From positions 1 through 23,735 of the IMG/VR virus record IMGVR_UViG_3300025869_001198: a DNA stretch of 23,735 nucleotides; one strand, given 5' to 3'. This DNA is from a virus. The translations under genes were made by a program, and so were the position numbers. A model generated the notes under the pieces. That model was not told where the DNA came from, searched no databases, and was given only the letters and a program-made list of their open reading frames with translations. Shown piece by piece: positions 1-7,045 of this stretch (the first letter of the stretch is position 1; each line of letters starts with the position of its first letter).

Positions 1-478
1 CAATATTACGAACCTGTGTAATCCCCCGACGATGATCATTAGTATCAATAACTTTGTGATAGTAGATGCGTCCATCAACATACCAGCGCCTAAAGATATC
101 ATGGCCCTTAACATTAAAATCTAATAGACGAAGAACTTCGTTGAACTCATCACGAATTCTTTTCTTAATCTTCTCTGGATAGGGTAGATTGTCTAGTGTG
201 ATTTGTACTGCAACATCATTCGTATTTGCTACAATTGATTCGTTTACAATATCCTCAACTGCGGCATCACACTCTGATTGTAATGCAATATCTCTGTACC
301 TTCTAATAAGGTCAAGGTCTGACCTTTCACGACCGTCTGTATTGAGTACAGACGATACAAAACCACCGCCAGCAACGTCAATTGTGCCGTCATCAGGAGT
401 AGGGGTGGTGAATGTTTTCTCACCACCCTCTACTTCTTTGGTTGCTCTTTGAATTTGGAACCCAAAAAGTTGTGCCAT
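1..478 (-). CDS. 20: Portal vertex protein gp20 (N-terminal part; runs off the window)
   Basis: This is the first ~159 residues of a T4-type portal protein, the dodecameric ring through which the terminase packages DNA and to which the neck attaches. The reading frame starts MAQLFGFQIQ and is open to base 1, so the C-terminal two thirds lie outside (T4 gp20 has 524 residues). By eye it follows T4 gp20 closely. DLIRRYRDIALQSECDAAVE matches the T4 stretch around [20 protein letters not shown], and GHDIFRRWYVDGRIYYHKVI matches [20 protein letters not shown]. The ATG is preceded by a strong AGGAG Shine-Dalgarno sequence, and a weak late-promoter-like octamer lies 22 bases upstream. It follows gp19 in the T4 order. 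Confidence 0.95.
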   Translation of the reverse strand, partial: MAQLFGFQIQRATKEVEGGEKTFTTPTPDDGTIDVAGGGFVSSVLNTDGRERSDLDLIRRYRDIALQSECDAAVEDIVNESIVANTNDVAVQITLDNLPYPEKIKKRIRDEFNEVLRLLDFNVKGHDIFRRWYVDGRIYYHKVIDTNDHRRGITQVRNI

Positions 479-500
479 AATATCTCCTACTATTGTCTTC

Positions 501-508
501 TATTTAGT
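501..508 (-). promoter_or_regulatory. Weak late-promoter-like octamer upstream of gp20
   Basis: On the minus strand this reads ACTAAATA, six of eight positions of the T4 late consensus TATAAATA. It lies in the 39-base gap between gp19 and gp20 and 22 bases before the gp20 ATG. That distance leaves room for a start site and the AGGAG ribosome site. The match is imperfect, and gp20 may also be read through from the gp18 promoter. Confidence 0.35.
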
Positions 509-517
509 AGGTTTAAA

Positions 518-1051
518 TTAGAAGTTCACGCCGGAAGCTTCAAAGTGTTGATATCTCCATGTTACTTCAAACTCTTCAATCGCATCTGATGTATCAGATG
601 TTAATTCGATTGCAGAAATTGTCATTGGCCATGCACTTCTAAAGATATATGTCTTTAGCACTGTATCGTCACGATCAAGTTGTTCCACTGTGAGGTCTGT
701 CTGATAATCAGCAGGAGCAACAACACCAGTATTATCTGCAAGATCGTTGATACCGTTACTCCAACGTTCCATCGCATTGCGGATCATGAAGTCTGTGTCA
801 TTCATGAACGTAGTTGTCCATGTTTCATCAAACGTTCTATCACCAGCAATATAGATGTTCCTACCTCTGAATGGAATTGCAATCTCACCCAAAGTTTGTG
901 CAGGAAGGTTGGAAGCACGAACTATAAATGAGGTTCTACGAACATCAAGTCCAATTGCAATGCCAGGTGGTGGGGTGACCGTTACACGAAACTGGTTCGC
1001 ACGAGCACCACCACCGATTAGGTTAGCCTTAAAATCGTCAATATTAGCCAT
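518..1051 (-). CDS. 19: Tail tube protein gp19
   Basis: A 177-residue protein of the T4 gp19 tail-tube family, close in length to T4 gp19 (163 residues). It polymerises as hexameric rings inside the contractile sheath and forms the channel for DNA ejection. Seen in the sequence: start MANIDDFKANL, an N-terminal segment rich in Gly and Pro (RVTVTPPPGI), a central RGRNIYIAGDRTFDETWT segment, and the late EFEVTWRYQHFE strand typical of tube proteins. It lies just downstream of the sheath gene, the usual T4 order. Its GGAGG ribosome site overlaps the stop codon of gp18, which suggests coupled translation. Confidence 0.95.
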   Translation of the reverse strand: MANIDDFKANLIGGGARANQFRVTVTPPPGIAIGLDVRRTSFIVRASNLPAQTLGEIAIPFRGRNIYIAGDRTFDETWTTTFMNDTDFMIRNAMERWSNGINDLADNTGVVAPADYQTDLTVEQLDRDDTVLKTYIFRSAWPMTISAIELTSDTSDAIEEFEVTWRYQHFEASGVNF

Positions 1052-1053
1052 GA

Positions 1054-3057
1054 TTAACCTCCTACCTCACTAAACGATACGCCCGTTCTTACGGCAATAA
1101 AGTTCAGTGTAATAAAGTTAATGGAACGAGCAGGTTTGATGAAGATATCACCAATAAACTCGTTACGGTCAATCACCTCTCCAGTGTTGTTTGTTGCGTC
1201 ACAAATTACACTGAAGTCGGTAATACCTCTACGACCTTGGACATCACGAAGGAAAGGTTCAACTAGGTTACGGAACTGTGCCCGAGTAAACTCATCGTTG
1301 AATTCGAAGAGTTGGAACTTAGCAGCAGTTGCGATTGCCTTCTCAAGAACCAAGAATAGACGACGCACGTTAATGCGGTCAAATGCACTTGGTTTTGAAA
1401 GTGCAGTCTTATCACCGAATAGAACCACACCTTGGCCGGGGAAGTCCGTTACAGGATTAACTCTTGCACGGTATAGACGATCTCTCTCTGCCTTCGTTGG
1501 ATTGAAGGAGAGTTTGATTGCACCACGAACATTACCACGGTTGAAACCAGCGGGTGAGAACCAAGGGTCTGCAACACCATCTGTGTATGCACAAAGACCA
1601 GCAGTATCACCATTCAATGGAACGAATCGATACACGTCATTATACTTATCGTAGATGTATTTGTATCCACTGTCGAACACCATGTAAGATGATGATGGGC
1701 AAAGGTCAAATGCATCAATCACATTGTCTGCCTGTGTGATGTTAGATGCAACATTCACTGTAGCAGCACGATATGGTGATACGAAACCAACACAGTCTTT
1801 TCTCAACTCAACTAGGTCTGTGATCATAGTCACATGAGTGTCCTGTGCAGCGGCAGTATCTCCAACAGCAGAACTTGGACCACCTAGAACTAGGTTAATG
1901 TCAAGTGATTCGGTGTCTGCAAAATTGTCGTATGCAAGAGCAATTTCACCAGCGGTTACTGCATAGTCGTCTGTGCCACCCGCAAGAGTGACCACAACAG
2001 GCGCATTCACAGCAGTGTATGCTGCTGTAACATCTGTACCCCAGTTTGTACCAGCAGATGTGTGATCCATCCAGTAAATAAAGTTAGACTGACGGTAAAT
2101 AACGTCTGGATAGTAGTTACCACCACCCTGTGCAGTCTTTGCAACAGGGTTCTTAGACATGTTGGCAAACACTTCAATGATACCGTTTGTGCGGTTACCA
2201 GCAACGTCTACGTCGAAACCAGTAATGTCACCAGTTGTGTCATAAACACAAACATGGAGTTCATCACCAGTACCACGTCCGTTTGCAGTGGCCCAATCTG
2301 ATGTGCCGGGAGCACCATCAAATAGGTCATAGAAACGCCAACGTCTACGAATGAAACTGTTATCGGGGATGATTGCTTTAACACCAGCACTGTTTGGATC
2401 GTCTTTCAGACGAACTGTAAGGTCATTTGTAGAAATTGCAGTAATTTCATACTCGTTTCCTTCATCACCAGTATTGAATGCGAATGCTGTTGCGTCTGAA
2501 GATGCATCTACACTTGAGAAGGAAATAAGATCACCAACACTAAAGGCAGTACCGTCATCAACACCGATTGTTGTTGAACCAGCAGCATCTTCACCAGTTG
2601 TCTGGTTAGAAGAACCAAGGTTCTGTTCGTATGCAGTAGCATTACCGCAGATGGAAACGCCAATACCATTTCCGTGAGTACCAGCAGTTCTTGCAGCCCA
2701 CTCACCGACAGAACCCGATCCAGTAGAATATGATGCAATATAATGGTCTGTGTCCCGAATAAGGACCGCAGAACCAGTTGCAACAGCGTTTACAATACCT
2801 GATTCTGCACGGACTACTCGTAGTGCATCTCCATATTGTAGAAAGCTTGATGCAGTAAACCAAAATTCAAAATTTGAACCATTAGGTTTACCAAATACTT
2901 GTATCAATTCCTGTTCAGATGAGATTGCTGTTACAGTAGAAACTGGACCCTTTTCAAAAGGACCGGCAATCGCACCGATAGAAGTTGATACAGCGGGAAC
3001 GACATTCGTAAGATCAATTTCTCTTACATGAACGCCAGGTGAAACTAGAAATCCCAT
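1054..3057 (-). CDS. 18: Contractile tail sheath protein gp18
   Basis: A 667-residue contractile tail sheath protein, nearly the length of T4 gp18 (659). The N-terminus (GFLVSPGVHVREIDLTNVVP) is the usual sheath start, with the PGV.V.E motif. The C-terminal ~100 residues carry the most conserved part: DVQGRRGITDFSVICDATNN, then DRNEFIGDIFIKPARSINFI and TLNFIAVRTGVSFSEVG, close to the T4 C-terminus. The variable, Ser/Thr/Gly-rich middle (about residues 100-370) is the surface-exposed domain region. The ATG has a clear AAGGAG site, and a perfect TATAAATA late promoter lies 41 bases upstream. It heads the gp18-gp19-gp20 transcription unit. Confidence 0.96.
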   Translation of the reverse strand: MGFLVSPGVHVREIDLTNVVPAVSTSIGAIAGPFEKGPVSTVTAISSEQELIQVFGKPNGSNFEFWFTASSFLQYGDALRVVRAESGIVNAVATGSAVLIRDTDHYIASYSTGSGSVGEWAARTAGTHGNGIGVSICGNATAYEQNLGSSNQTTGEDAAGSTTIGVDDGTAFSVGDLISFSSVDASSDATAFAFNTGDEGNEYEITAISTNDLTVRLKDDPNSAGVKAIIPDNSFIRRRWRFYDLFDGAPGTSDWATANGRGTGDELHVCVYDTTGDITGFDVDVAGNRTNGIIEVFANMSKNPVAKTAQGGGNYYPDVIYRQSNFIYWMDHTSAGTNWGTDVTAAYTAVNAPVVVTLAGGTDDYAVTAGEIALAYDNFADTESLDINLVLGGPSSAVGDTAAAQDTHVTMITDLVELRKDCVGFVSPYRAATVNVASNITQADNVIDAFDLCPSSSYMVFDSGYKYIYDKYNDVYRFVPLNGDTAGLCAYTDGVADPWFSPAGFNRGNVRGAIKLSFNPTKAERDRLYRARVNPVTDFPGQGVVLFGDKTALSKPSAFDRINVRRLFLVLEKAIATAAKFQLFEFNDEFTRAQFRNLVEPFLRDVQGRRGITDFSVICDATNNTGEVIDRNEFIGDIFIKPARSINFITLNFIAVRTGVSFSEVGG

Positions 3058-3097
3058 TGTTTTACTCCTTAGTTAAAGAGTTGTTATTCTCTAAAGA

Positions 3098-3105
3098 TAT
3101 TTATA
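3098..3105 (-). promoter_or_regulatory. T4-type late promoter for gp18-gp19-gp20
   Basis: On the minus strand the octamer reads exactly TATAAATA, the T4 late (gp55/gp33/sliding-clamp dependent) promoter element. It stands in the 104-base gap between the divergent gp18 and HNH-like genes. It leaves about 35 bases for a leader with an AAGGAG ribosome site before the gp18 ATG. Confidence 0.8.
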
Positions 3106-3148
3106 AAAAAGTAGTTTTGCAGAACATCAATTTATAAGTGTTATATCA

Positions 3149-3156
3149 TATAAATA
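3149..3156 (+). promoter_or_regulatory. TATAAATA octamer directly before the HNH-like gene
   Basis: A perfect TATAAATA on the plus strand, ending five bases before the ATG at 3162. A T4-type late start site falls a few bases downstream of the octamer, so transcripts from here would begin at or very near the ATG and be essentially leaderless. No Shine-Dalgarno sequence is visible. In AT-rich DNA this may be chance. Confidence 0.35.
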
Positions 3157-3161
3157 ACATT

Positions 3162-3461
3162 ATGAATGAACATTACGAAAAATACAAAGATACCATCAAA
3201 AAGGTATCTAGGAGAAACTACCAGAAGCGTAAGATACTTCTGGAAGAGTTTCTAGTTGATAAATCATGTAGACACTGTGGTGAGTCTGAACATGTGTGTC
3301 TCAAGTTCTATCCTCATGATGCAGAGATACGCAAGGTATCAAAGAGAGTTGGGACAAGTGATGATAGCCGAAAAGAAGTCTTTCATCTCATAGACCAATC
3401 CGTTATCCTCTGTTATAACTGTTATATTAAGAAACACCACGATTTAATCGAATTTATTTAA
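3162..3461 (+). CDS. Small HNH-endonuclease-like zinc-finger protein
   Basis: A 99-residue, very basic N-terminal protein (KKVSRRNYQKRK) with two Cys pairs, C36xxC39 and C84xxC87. A LKFYPHDAEIRK segment follows the first pair, and CYNCYIKKHHD ends the core. This spacing is that of small phage HNH proteins: CxxCG, then LxFHHxD, then LCxNCHxxxH. The second His of the usual HH pair is kept (PHD) but the first is Tyr-Pro, so nuclease activity is uncertain. The ATG at 3162 is preferred over a GTG at 3138, which would add eight residues without a ribosome site. It opens a plus-strand block in an otherwise minus-strand region, beside two transport genes. Such genes are often free-standing homing endonucleases, which is an inference here. 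Confidence 0.7.
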   Translation: MNEHYEKYKDTIKKVSRRNYQKRKILLEEFLVDKSCRHCGESEHVCLKFYPHDAEIRKVSKRVGTSDDSRKEVFHLIDQSVILCYNCYIKKHHDLIEFI

Positions 3462-3467
3462 CCTATA

Positions 3468-3473
3468 TATAAT
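3468..3473 (+). promoter_or_regulatory. Possible sigma70 -10 box for the transport genes
   Basis: A TATAAT hexamer lies 33 bases before the ATG of the solute-binding protein gene, in the 45-base gap after the HNH-like gene. No convincing -35 box is seen at the right distance. A good AAAGGAG ribosome site follows at 3493-3499, seven bases before the ATG. Confidence 0.35.
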
Positions 3474-3506
3474 AGTAAATGATTTGAGTCATAAAGGAGT
3501 ATTATT

Positions 3507-4477
3507 ATGAAATCATTAATTTGTGGGGTATTTACCCTACTACTATGCATGTCTTCAGTTCATGCATCAACACCCGCAAAATTTATTGTAGATACTGGAC
3601 CCTTTGGGGTGCATAGTTGGTTTCTGAAAGGCATCAAAGACGGTGCATTTTCTAAACGTGGATTAGATATTGAATTTGTAGGAAAGGCCCCGGCAGTATT
3701 AAAACTGGTCTTGCTATCGCAACTGGAAGAGCAGATATTGGATATCATGACTATAGTGGTGTAGTTCTTGTCAATAGTAAATCAACTGACCCTAAAGTTT
3801 TAACAATCCTTGTCGTTGATGACAAGGCACAAAATGGAGTGATTGCACTTAAATCATCGGGTATTAAGACATTCGATGATCTAAATGGACGTAAACTTGG
3901 TAGTCATCCCACTAGTTTCATCGTTAAGACCTTACCCATAGTAACACAGTCTAAATGGATAGATGTTACTATGCAGATGCCTGCGCGGTCGCCTGCACTG
4001 GTTTCTGGGCATGTGGATGCAATCACCGCATTTACAACAACCTCAATTTTCAATTTGGAAAAGTCAGGAGTTGGTATTGACAAATTAAATATTATTAAAC
4101 TTAGTGACCACTTTCCAATGGCAGTAAGTCGAGTAATTACTGTAAATGCAAACTGGGCAGAAAAAAATCCACATGCAGTAAAAGTTCTTCGTGAGGTATC
4201 ACGTCAATTACTGAACGATTTTATTAAAAATCCTGATGCAAGTGTGTCTGCATTGGAAGGTCCAATTGTATCTACAGATAAAAAGGTGAATACTGAAATC
4301 AGAAGGGCTCAATACAGTATTGACGAACTTGTTAATACACCATTTGTAAAGAAGAATGGAATTAGTAATCCTAGTGCAGTTGGTCCTCGTTTGAGTGAAT
4401 TCACAACCCTTCTGGTAGAAAAAATGAATTTACCAACTCGTCATCCAGATAACAAGTATTTTGATTTAGGTAAATGA
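3507..4477 (+). CDS. Periplasmic solute-binding protein, NMT1/SsuA type, with one frameshift
   Basis: The N-terminal 21 residues form a Sec signal peptide (MKSLICG, a Leu-rich core, then SVHA before the cleavage site), so the product is periplasmic. The mature start (PAKFIVDTGPFGVHSWFLKG, then AFSKRGLDIEFV) is the usual N-lobe of NMT1/SsuA/TauA binding proteins. These serve importers of sulfonates, taurine, nitrate or thiamine-pyrimidine precursors. The frame is broken near 3683. The first frame runs to a stop at 3764. The family sequence continues in the -1 frame (KGPGSIKTGLAIATGRADIG, then GVVLVNS) to the stop at 4477. With the shift repaired the protein has 323 residues, normal for the family, and there is no other damage. 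The last codons overlap the permease start as ATGA. The substrate cannot be read from the sequence. Confidence 0.85.
3680..3692 (+). other. -1 frameshift site in the solute-binding protein gene
   Basis: The zero frame reads GTA GGA AAG GCC CCG. The family-like continuation needs GTA GGA, then AAA GGC CCC GGC AGT, so one base is missing or the ribosome must slip back by one. The run A GGA AAG resembles the lambda tail slippery site G GGA AAG, with one mismatch in the P-site part. The simplest alternatives are loss of one A from an AAAA run in the phage, or a homopolymer error in sequencing or assembly. Confidence 0.8.
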
Positions 4478-5208
4478 AACACGTACTTGTAACTATTTCC
4501 GTAGTTGTACTCACATGGGAATTATTGATAAGGGGTGAATATATTCCTGGCTTATGGGATATATTCACCACCTTCTTTGCGTTATCAGTTAATCCAGATT
4601 TTCTTTATAACCTATGGACTAGTCTGTGGAGACTTGTTGTAGGTTGGTCAATTGGAATGTTAATTGGAACCACTATTGGTGTCTTCATGGGTACTAATAT
4701 CCATGTGAAGAAACTTGTAATGCCATTAGTGAGTTGTTTATTTCCTATTCCAAAAATCGCACTACTACCTCTGTTCATAGTTCTTCTAGGAATAGGAGAA
4801 TTAAGCAAGATAACAACTATCTTCATCGGTGCATTTTTTCCCAGTATATTGAACGCATATAATTCTATTATAAGGACACCCACCATCTATGTGGAAGCAT
4901 CTCGTTCTTGTGGTGGTGGTTACTGGTTCACGTTACGAAAAATAATTTTACCATATAGTACGCCAACAATAATCTCAGGATTTAGAACAAGTGGTAGTTT
5001 GTCATTGGTGTTATTGGTTGCGGCAGAAATGTTAGGTTCAAATTATGGTTTAGGAAACTGGATATTCATAACTGGTGGAGAAATGGATTTTGCAGAAATG
5101 TTTGCTGGAATAATCTGGCTCAGTATAATTGGTTTAGGAATTGGTTGGGGTACAGAGTTTTTGAAACGTAGATTTTGTCATTGGAGTACACATAATGAGG
5201 GTGTTTGA
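4474..5208 (+). CDS. ABC importer inner-membrane permease, SsuC/TauC type
   Basis: A 244-residue polytopic membrane protein with hydrophobic segments near residues 1-17, 55-73, 83-107, 112-130, 173-190 and 205-226. It carries the BPD-type EAA loop at 141-160 (EASRSCGGGYWFTLRKIILP), which docks on the ATPase. The family signature AEMLGSNYGLGNW follows at 184-196. Both are typical of nitrate/sulfonate/taurine permeases (SsuC, TauC, NrtB), which have about 250 residues. Its ATG overlaps the stop of the binding-protein gene (ATGA), so the two are translationally coupled. No ATP-binding subunit is present in the window, so the transporter would need a host ATPase or one encoded elsewhere. Its TGA abuts the stop codon of gp17 on the other strand, with no bases between. 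Confidence 0.92.
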   Translation: MKHVLVTISVVVLTWELLIRGEYIPGLWDIFTTFFALSVNPDFLYNLWTSLWRLVVGWSIGMLIGTTIGVFMGTNIHVKKLVMPLVSCLFPIPKIALLPLFIVLLGIGELSKITTIFIGAFFPSILNAYNSIIRTPTIYVEASRSCGGGYWFTLRKIILPYSTPTIISGFRTSGSLSLVLLVAAEMLGSNYGLGNWIFITGGEMDFAEMFAGIIWLSIIGLGIGWGTEFLKRRFCHWSTHNEGV

Positions 5209-6852
5209 CTACCAACTTCCAGAACTATCTCTTATGATAGGAGCCCAACGAGTTCCATACTCATCTACCATCTCACCAATATTCTCGTCCTCTAATCCAT
5301 TCACAACAAAACCAAACGGAGCCATATCCTGTTCCAGTGAGTCTTGTTGTTCTCTCATCATGGTCATACGAATATCACTGTCAGTAAGTTCCTTAAAATA
5401 CTGTTGGTCTGTCATCCATGAAAAAATAAATAGACACGCAACTAAGTCATCATTACACCCATCATCTGCTTCGTATGAATGTCCTTTCACAATAAAGGTA
5501 GACAACTCATTGATAACATCATAGTCCTCTACAATAAGTTTATTGTCCTCAACCATTTGTTTGAGATTAGAACACCCAATCTTCTTAACTGCCTTCGTTG
5601 TTCTTACACCCAACTGAGCCCTACCACCAGAGAAACCTCCACCAAGAACCTGTCCCGCACGTCCTCGCATCGATGCCATAATTAGGTTGTCATACTCTAG
5701 GTCAAACTGCATTGCGTTTGCGACCTGTTCACCGATATCGTTCACCTCAATCAACACGAATGCCTGATTGTATGCCCTTGCAACATCGTATATCTTTGAG
5801 GGAAAGATGAGAGGTTTCAGTTCGTTGTCTCTAAACTTTGCAACCAACTTGTACGGCATCTGTGTAACATCAAACACACAGAATGCAGAATAGTCGTTTG
5901 AAGTACCTCTAGAAACGTCAGCGGTGAGGACGTAGGTGTGTCCTTCCTGTGGAGGTATGTGAACATCCAACCCTGCATTAGACTGTTTGGGTTCTCTGTA
6001 AGTCATTGTGCGAAGTTTTGAAGGTGTAATAAGAGTATCGATAGAACCAAGAAACTCACACTCAAACTCTGTGTTAAACTGTGCCTCTGATGTGTTCTTA
6101 ATTGTCTCTGCTTTCCACGCCTCGTCTCTACCAGGCACTTCTGACCAGTGAACCTCAATAGGAACATATGTGTTACGTCCCTCTTCTGCATCCACCCACA
6201 ACTTGTAGAACATATTCATACCATGTGGTGTAGAAACAATCATCACCTTCGTTGACTTACCAGATGAAATCGTAGGATACACAGAACTGAAGAACTGTTC
6301 TGCTACGTTAGCAGGAACGTATGCAAACTCATCAAGAAAAATAATATTATATGAACCACCACGAACAGCACTAGCCGAAGTGGAACTTGCAAGAATTTTA
6401 GAACCATTCTCTAACTCCAAGGAACCTTTGTTCCATGCCATGACACCTTGTTGCAACCACTTGGGTAGATGTTCGTATGCCAACTGCAAACGACCAAGAA
6501 GGTCACGAGCAGTTGCTGCCTTGTTCGCAAGGATTGCAACGTTCACACTATCGTTAAACAGAACGTAATGTAAAAGGTATGAGATAATTGTTGTGGACTT
6601 ACCAGACTGTCTAGGAAGTTTGCAGATGGTAAAACGATTACTATGGAAGGTTCCCACCATCTCCTTCTGAAAATCATACATCTTAAACGGCACCAGTCCC
6701 TCGTCAAGAGAAACAATCTTGACGTAGTTCTGAATGAAATACAGGGGGTCTTCCATGCATTTCTGATATTCTTGAAGTTCTTCTTTCGTCCAAGACTGTG
6801 CAACGTTAGCCCGTTTGAGATTTGGGTTTCCTAGATAGACTTCTTCAGTCAT
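5209..6852 (-). CDS. 17: Terminase large subunit gp17 (packaging ATPase/nuclease)
   Basis: A 547-residue DNA-packaging motor and headful nuclease; T4 gp17 has 610. ATPase domain: Walker A RQSGKST at 81-87, Walker B IIFLDE with D174/E175, and coupling motif MIVSTPHG at about 204-211. Nuclease domain (RNase H fold): acidic residues at D312 (LTADVSRG), E369 (VLIEVND) and D468/D469 (GCNDDLV), matching the T4 triad D401/E458/D542. All key residues are present. The ATG overlaps the stop of the 58-residue gene (ATGA), so the two are probably coupled and driven by the late promoter at 7031-7038. In T4, gp16 is directly upstream; here three extra genes separate them. Confidence 0.97.
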   Translation of the reverse strand: MTEEVYLGNPNLKRANVAQSWTKEELQEYQKCMEDPLYFIQNYVKIVSLDEGLVPFKMYDFQKEMVGTFHSNRFTICKLPRQSGKSTTIISYLLHYVLFNDSVNVAILANKAATARDLLGRLQLAYEHLPKWLQQGVMAWNKGSLELENGSKILASSTSASAVRGGSYNIIFLDEFAYVPANVAEQFFSSVYPTISSGKSTKVMIVSTPHGMNMFYKLWVDAEEGRNTYVPIEVHWSEVPGRDEAWKAETIKNTSEAQFNTEFECEFLGSIDTLITPSKLRTMTYREPKQSNAGLDVHIPPQEGHTYVLTADVSRGTSNDYSAFCVFDVTQMPYKLVAKFRDNELKPLIFPSKIYDVARAYNQAFVLIEVNDIGEQVANAMQFDLEYDNLIMASMRGRAGQVLGGGFSGGRAQLGVRTTKAVKKIGCSNLKQMVEDNKLIVEDYDVINELSTFIVKGHSYEADDGCNDDLVACLFIFSWMTDQQYFKELTDSDIRMTMMREQQDSLEQDMAPFGFVVNGLEDENIGEMVDEYGTRWAPIIRDSSGSW

Positions 6853-7025
6853 TGTCTATTTTTCCAAAAATGCGTTCCATAATAATGATCATTTGTATAT
6901 GGAGTTTTCTGTCCATATCCTTGATTTGCCTTGTAAATTTTTGTGCCATCGTCATCATATTCCCAGACTCTTTCATCGGGATTATGACTCTGTATTGGAC
7001 CTTCTTTTATATCATTATTTTGCAT
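6849..7025 (-). CDS. 58-residue protein coupled to gp17, function unknown
   Basis: A short open frame (start MQNNDIKEGPIQSHNPDERV, end YYGTHFWKNRQ) that fills the gap between the fatty acid hydroxylase gene and gp17. Its TGA overlaps the gp17 ATG as ATGA. A perfect late promoter octamer ends five bases before its ATG. The protein is hydrophilic, acidic at the N-terminus and rich in Tyr, Trp, His and Asn in the second half (VWEYDDDGTKIYKANQGYGQ). It has no membrane segment or Cys. The coupling suggests a late gene translated with terminase. I do not recognise a family. Confidence 0.7.
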   Translation of the reverse strand: MQNNDIKEGPIQSHNPDERVWEYDDDGTKIYKANQGYGQKTPYTNDHYYGTHFWKNRQ

Positions 7026-7030
7026 GTTTC

Positions 7031-7038
7031 TATTTATA
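7031..7038 (-). promoter_or_regulatory. T4-type late promoter for the 58-residue gene and gp17
   Basis: A perfect TATAAATA on the minus strand, in the short space between the end of the fatty acid hydroxylase gene and the 58-residue gene. It is the only strong promoter element directly before gp17. Only five bases separate it from the ATG at 7025, so the leader would be minimal or absent. Confidence 0.65.
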
Positions 7039-7045
7039 TATCAAA

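Noticed and set aside
1121-1654. A 177-residue plus-strand open frame
   Set aside because: It is antisense to the best-conserved C-terminal half of the tail sheath gene; the predicted protein looks like mirrored coding bias.
3138-3161. GTG start extending the HNH-like protein by eight residues
   Set aside because: No ribosome site, and the added residues are encoded by the promoter-like TATAAATA region; the ATG at 3162 is simpler.
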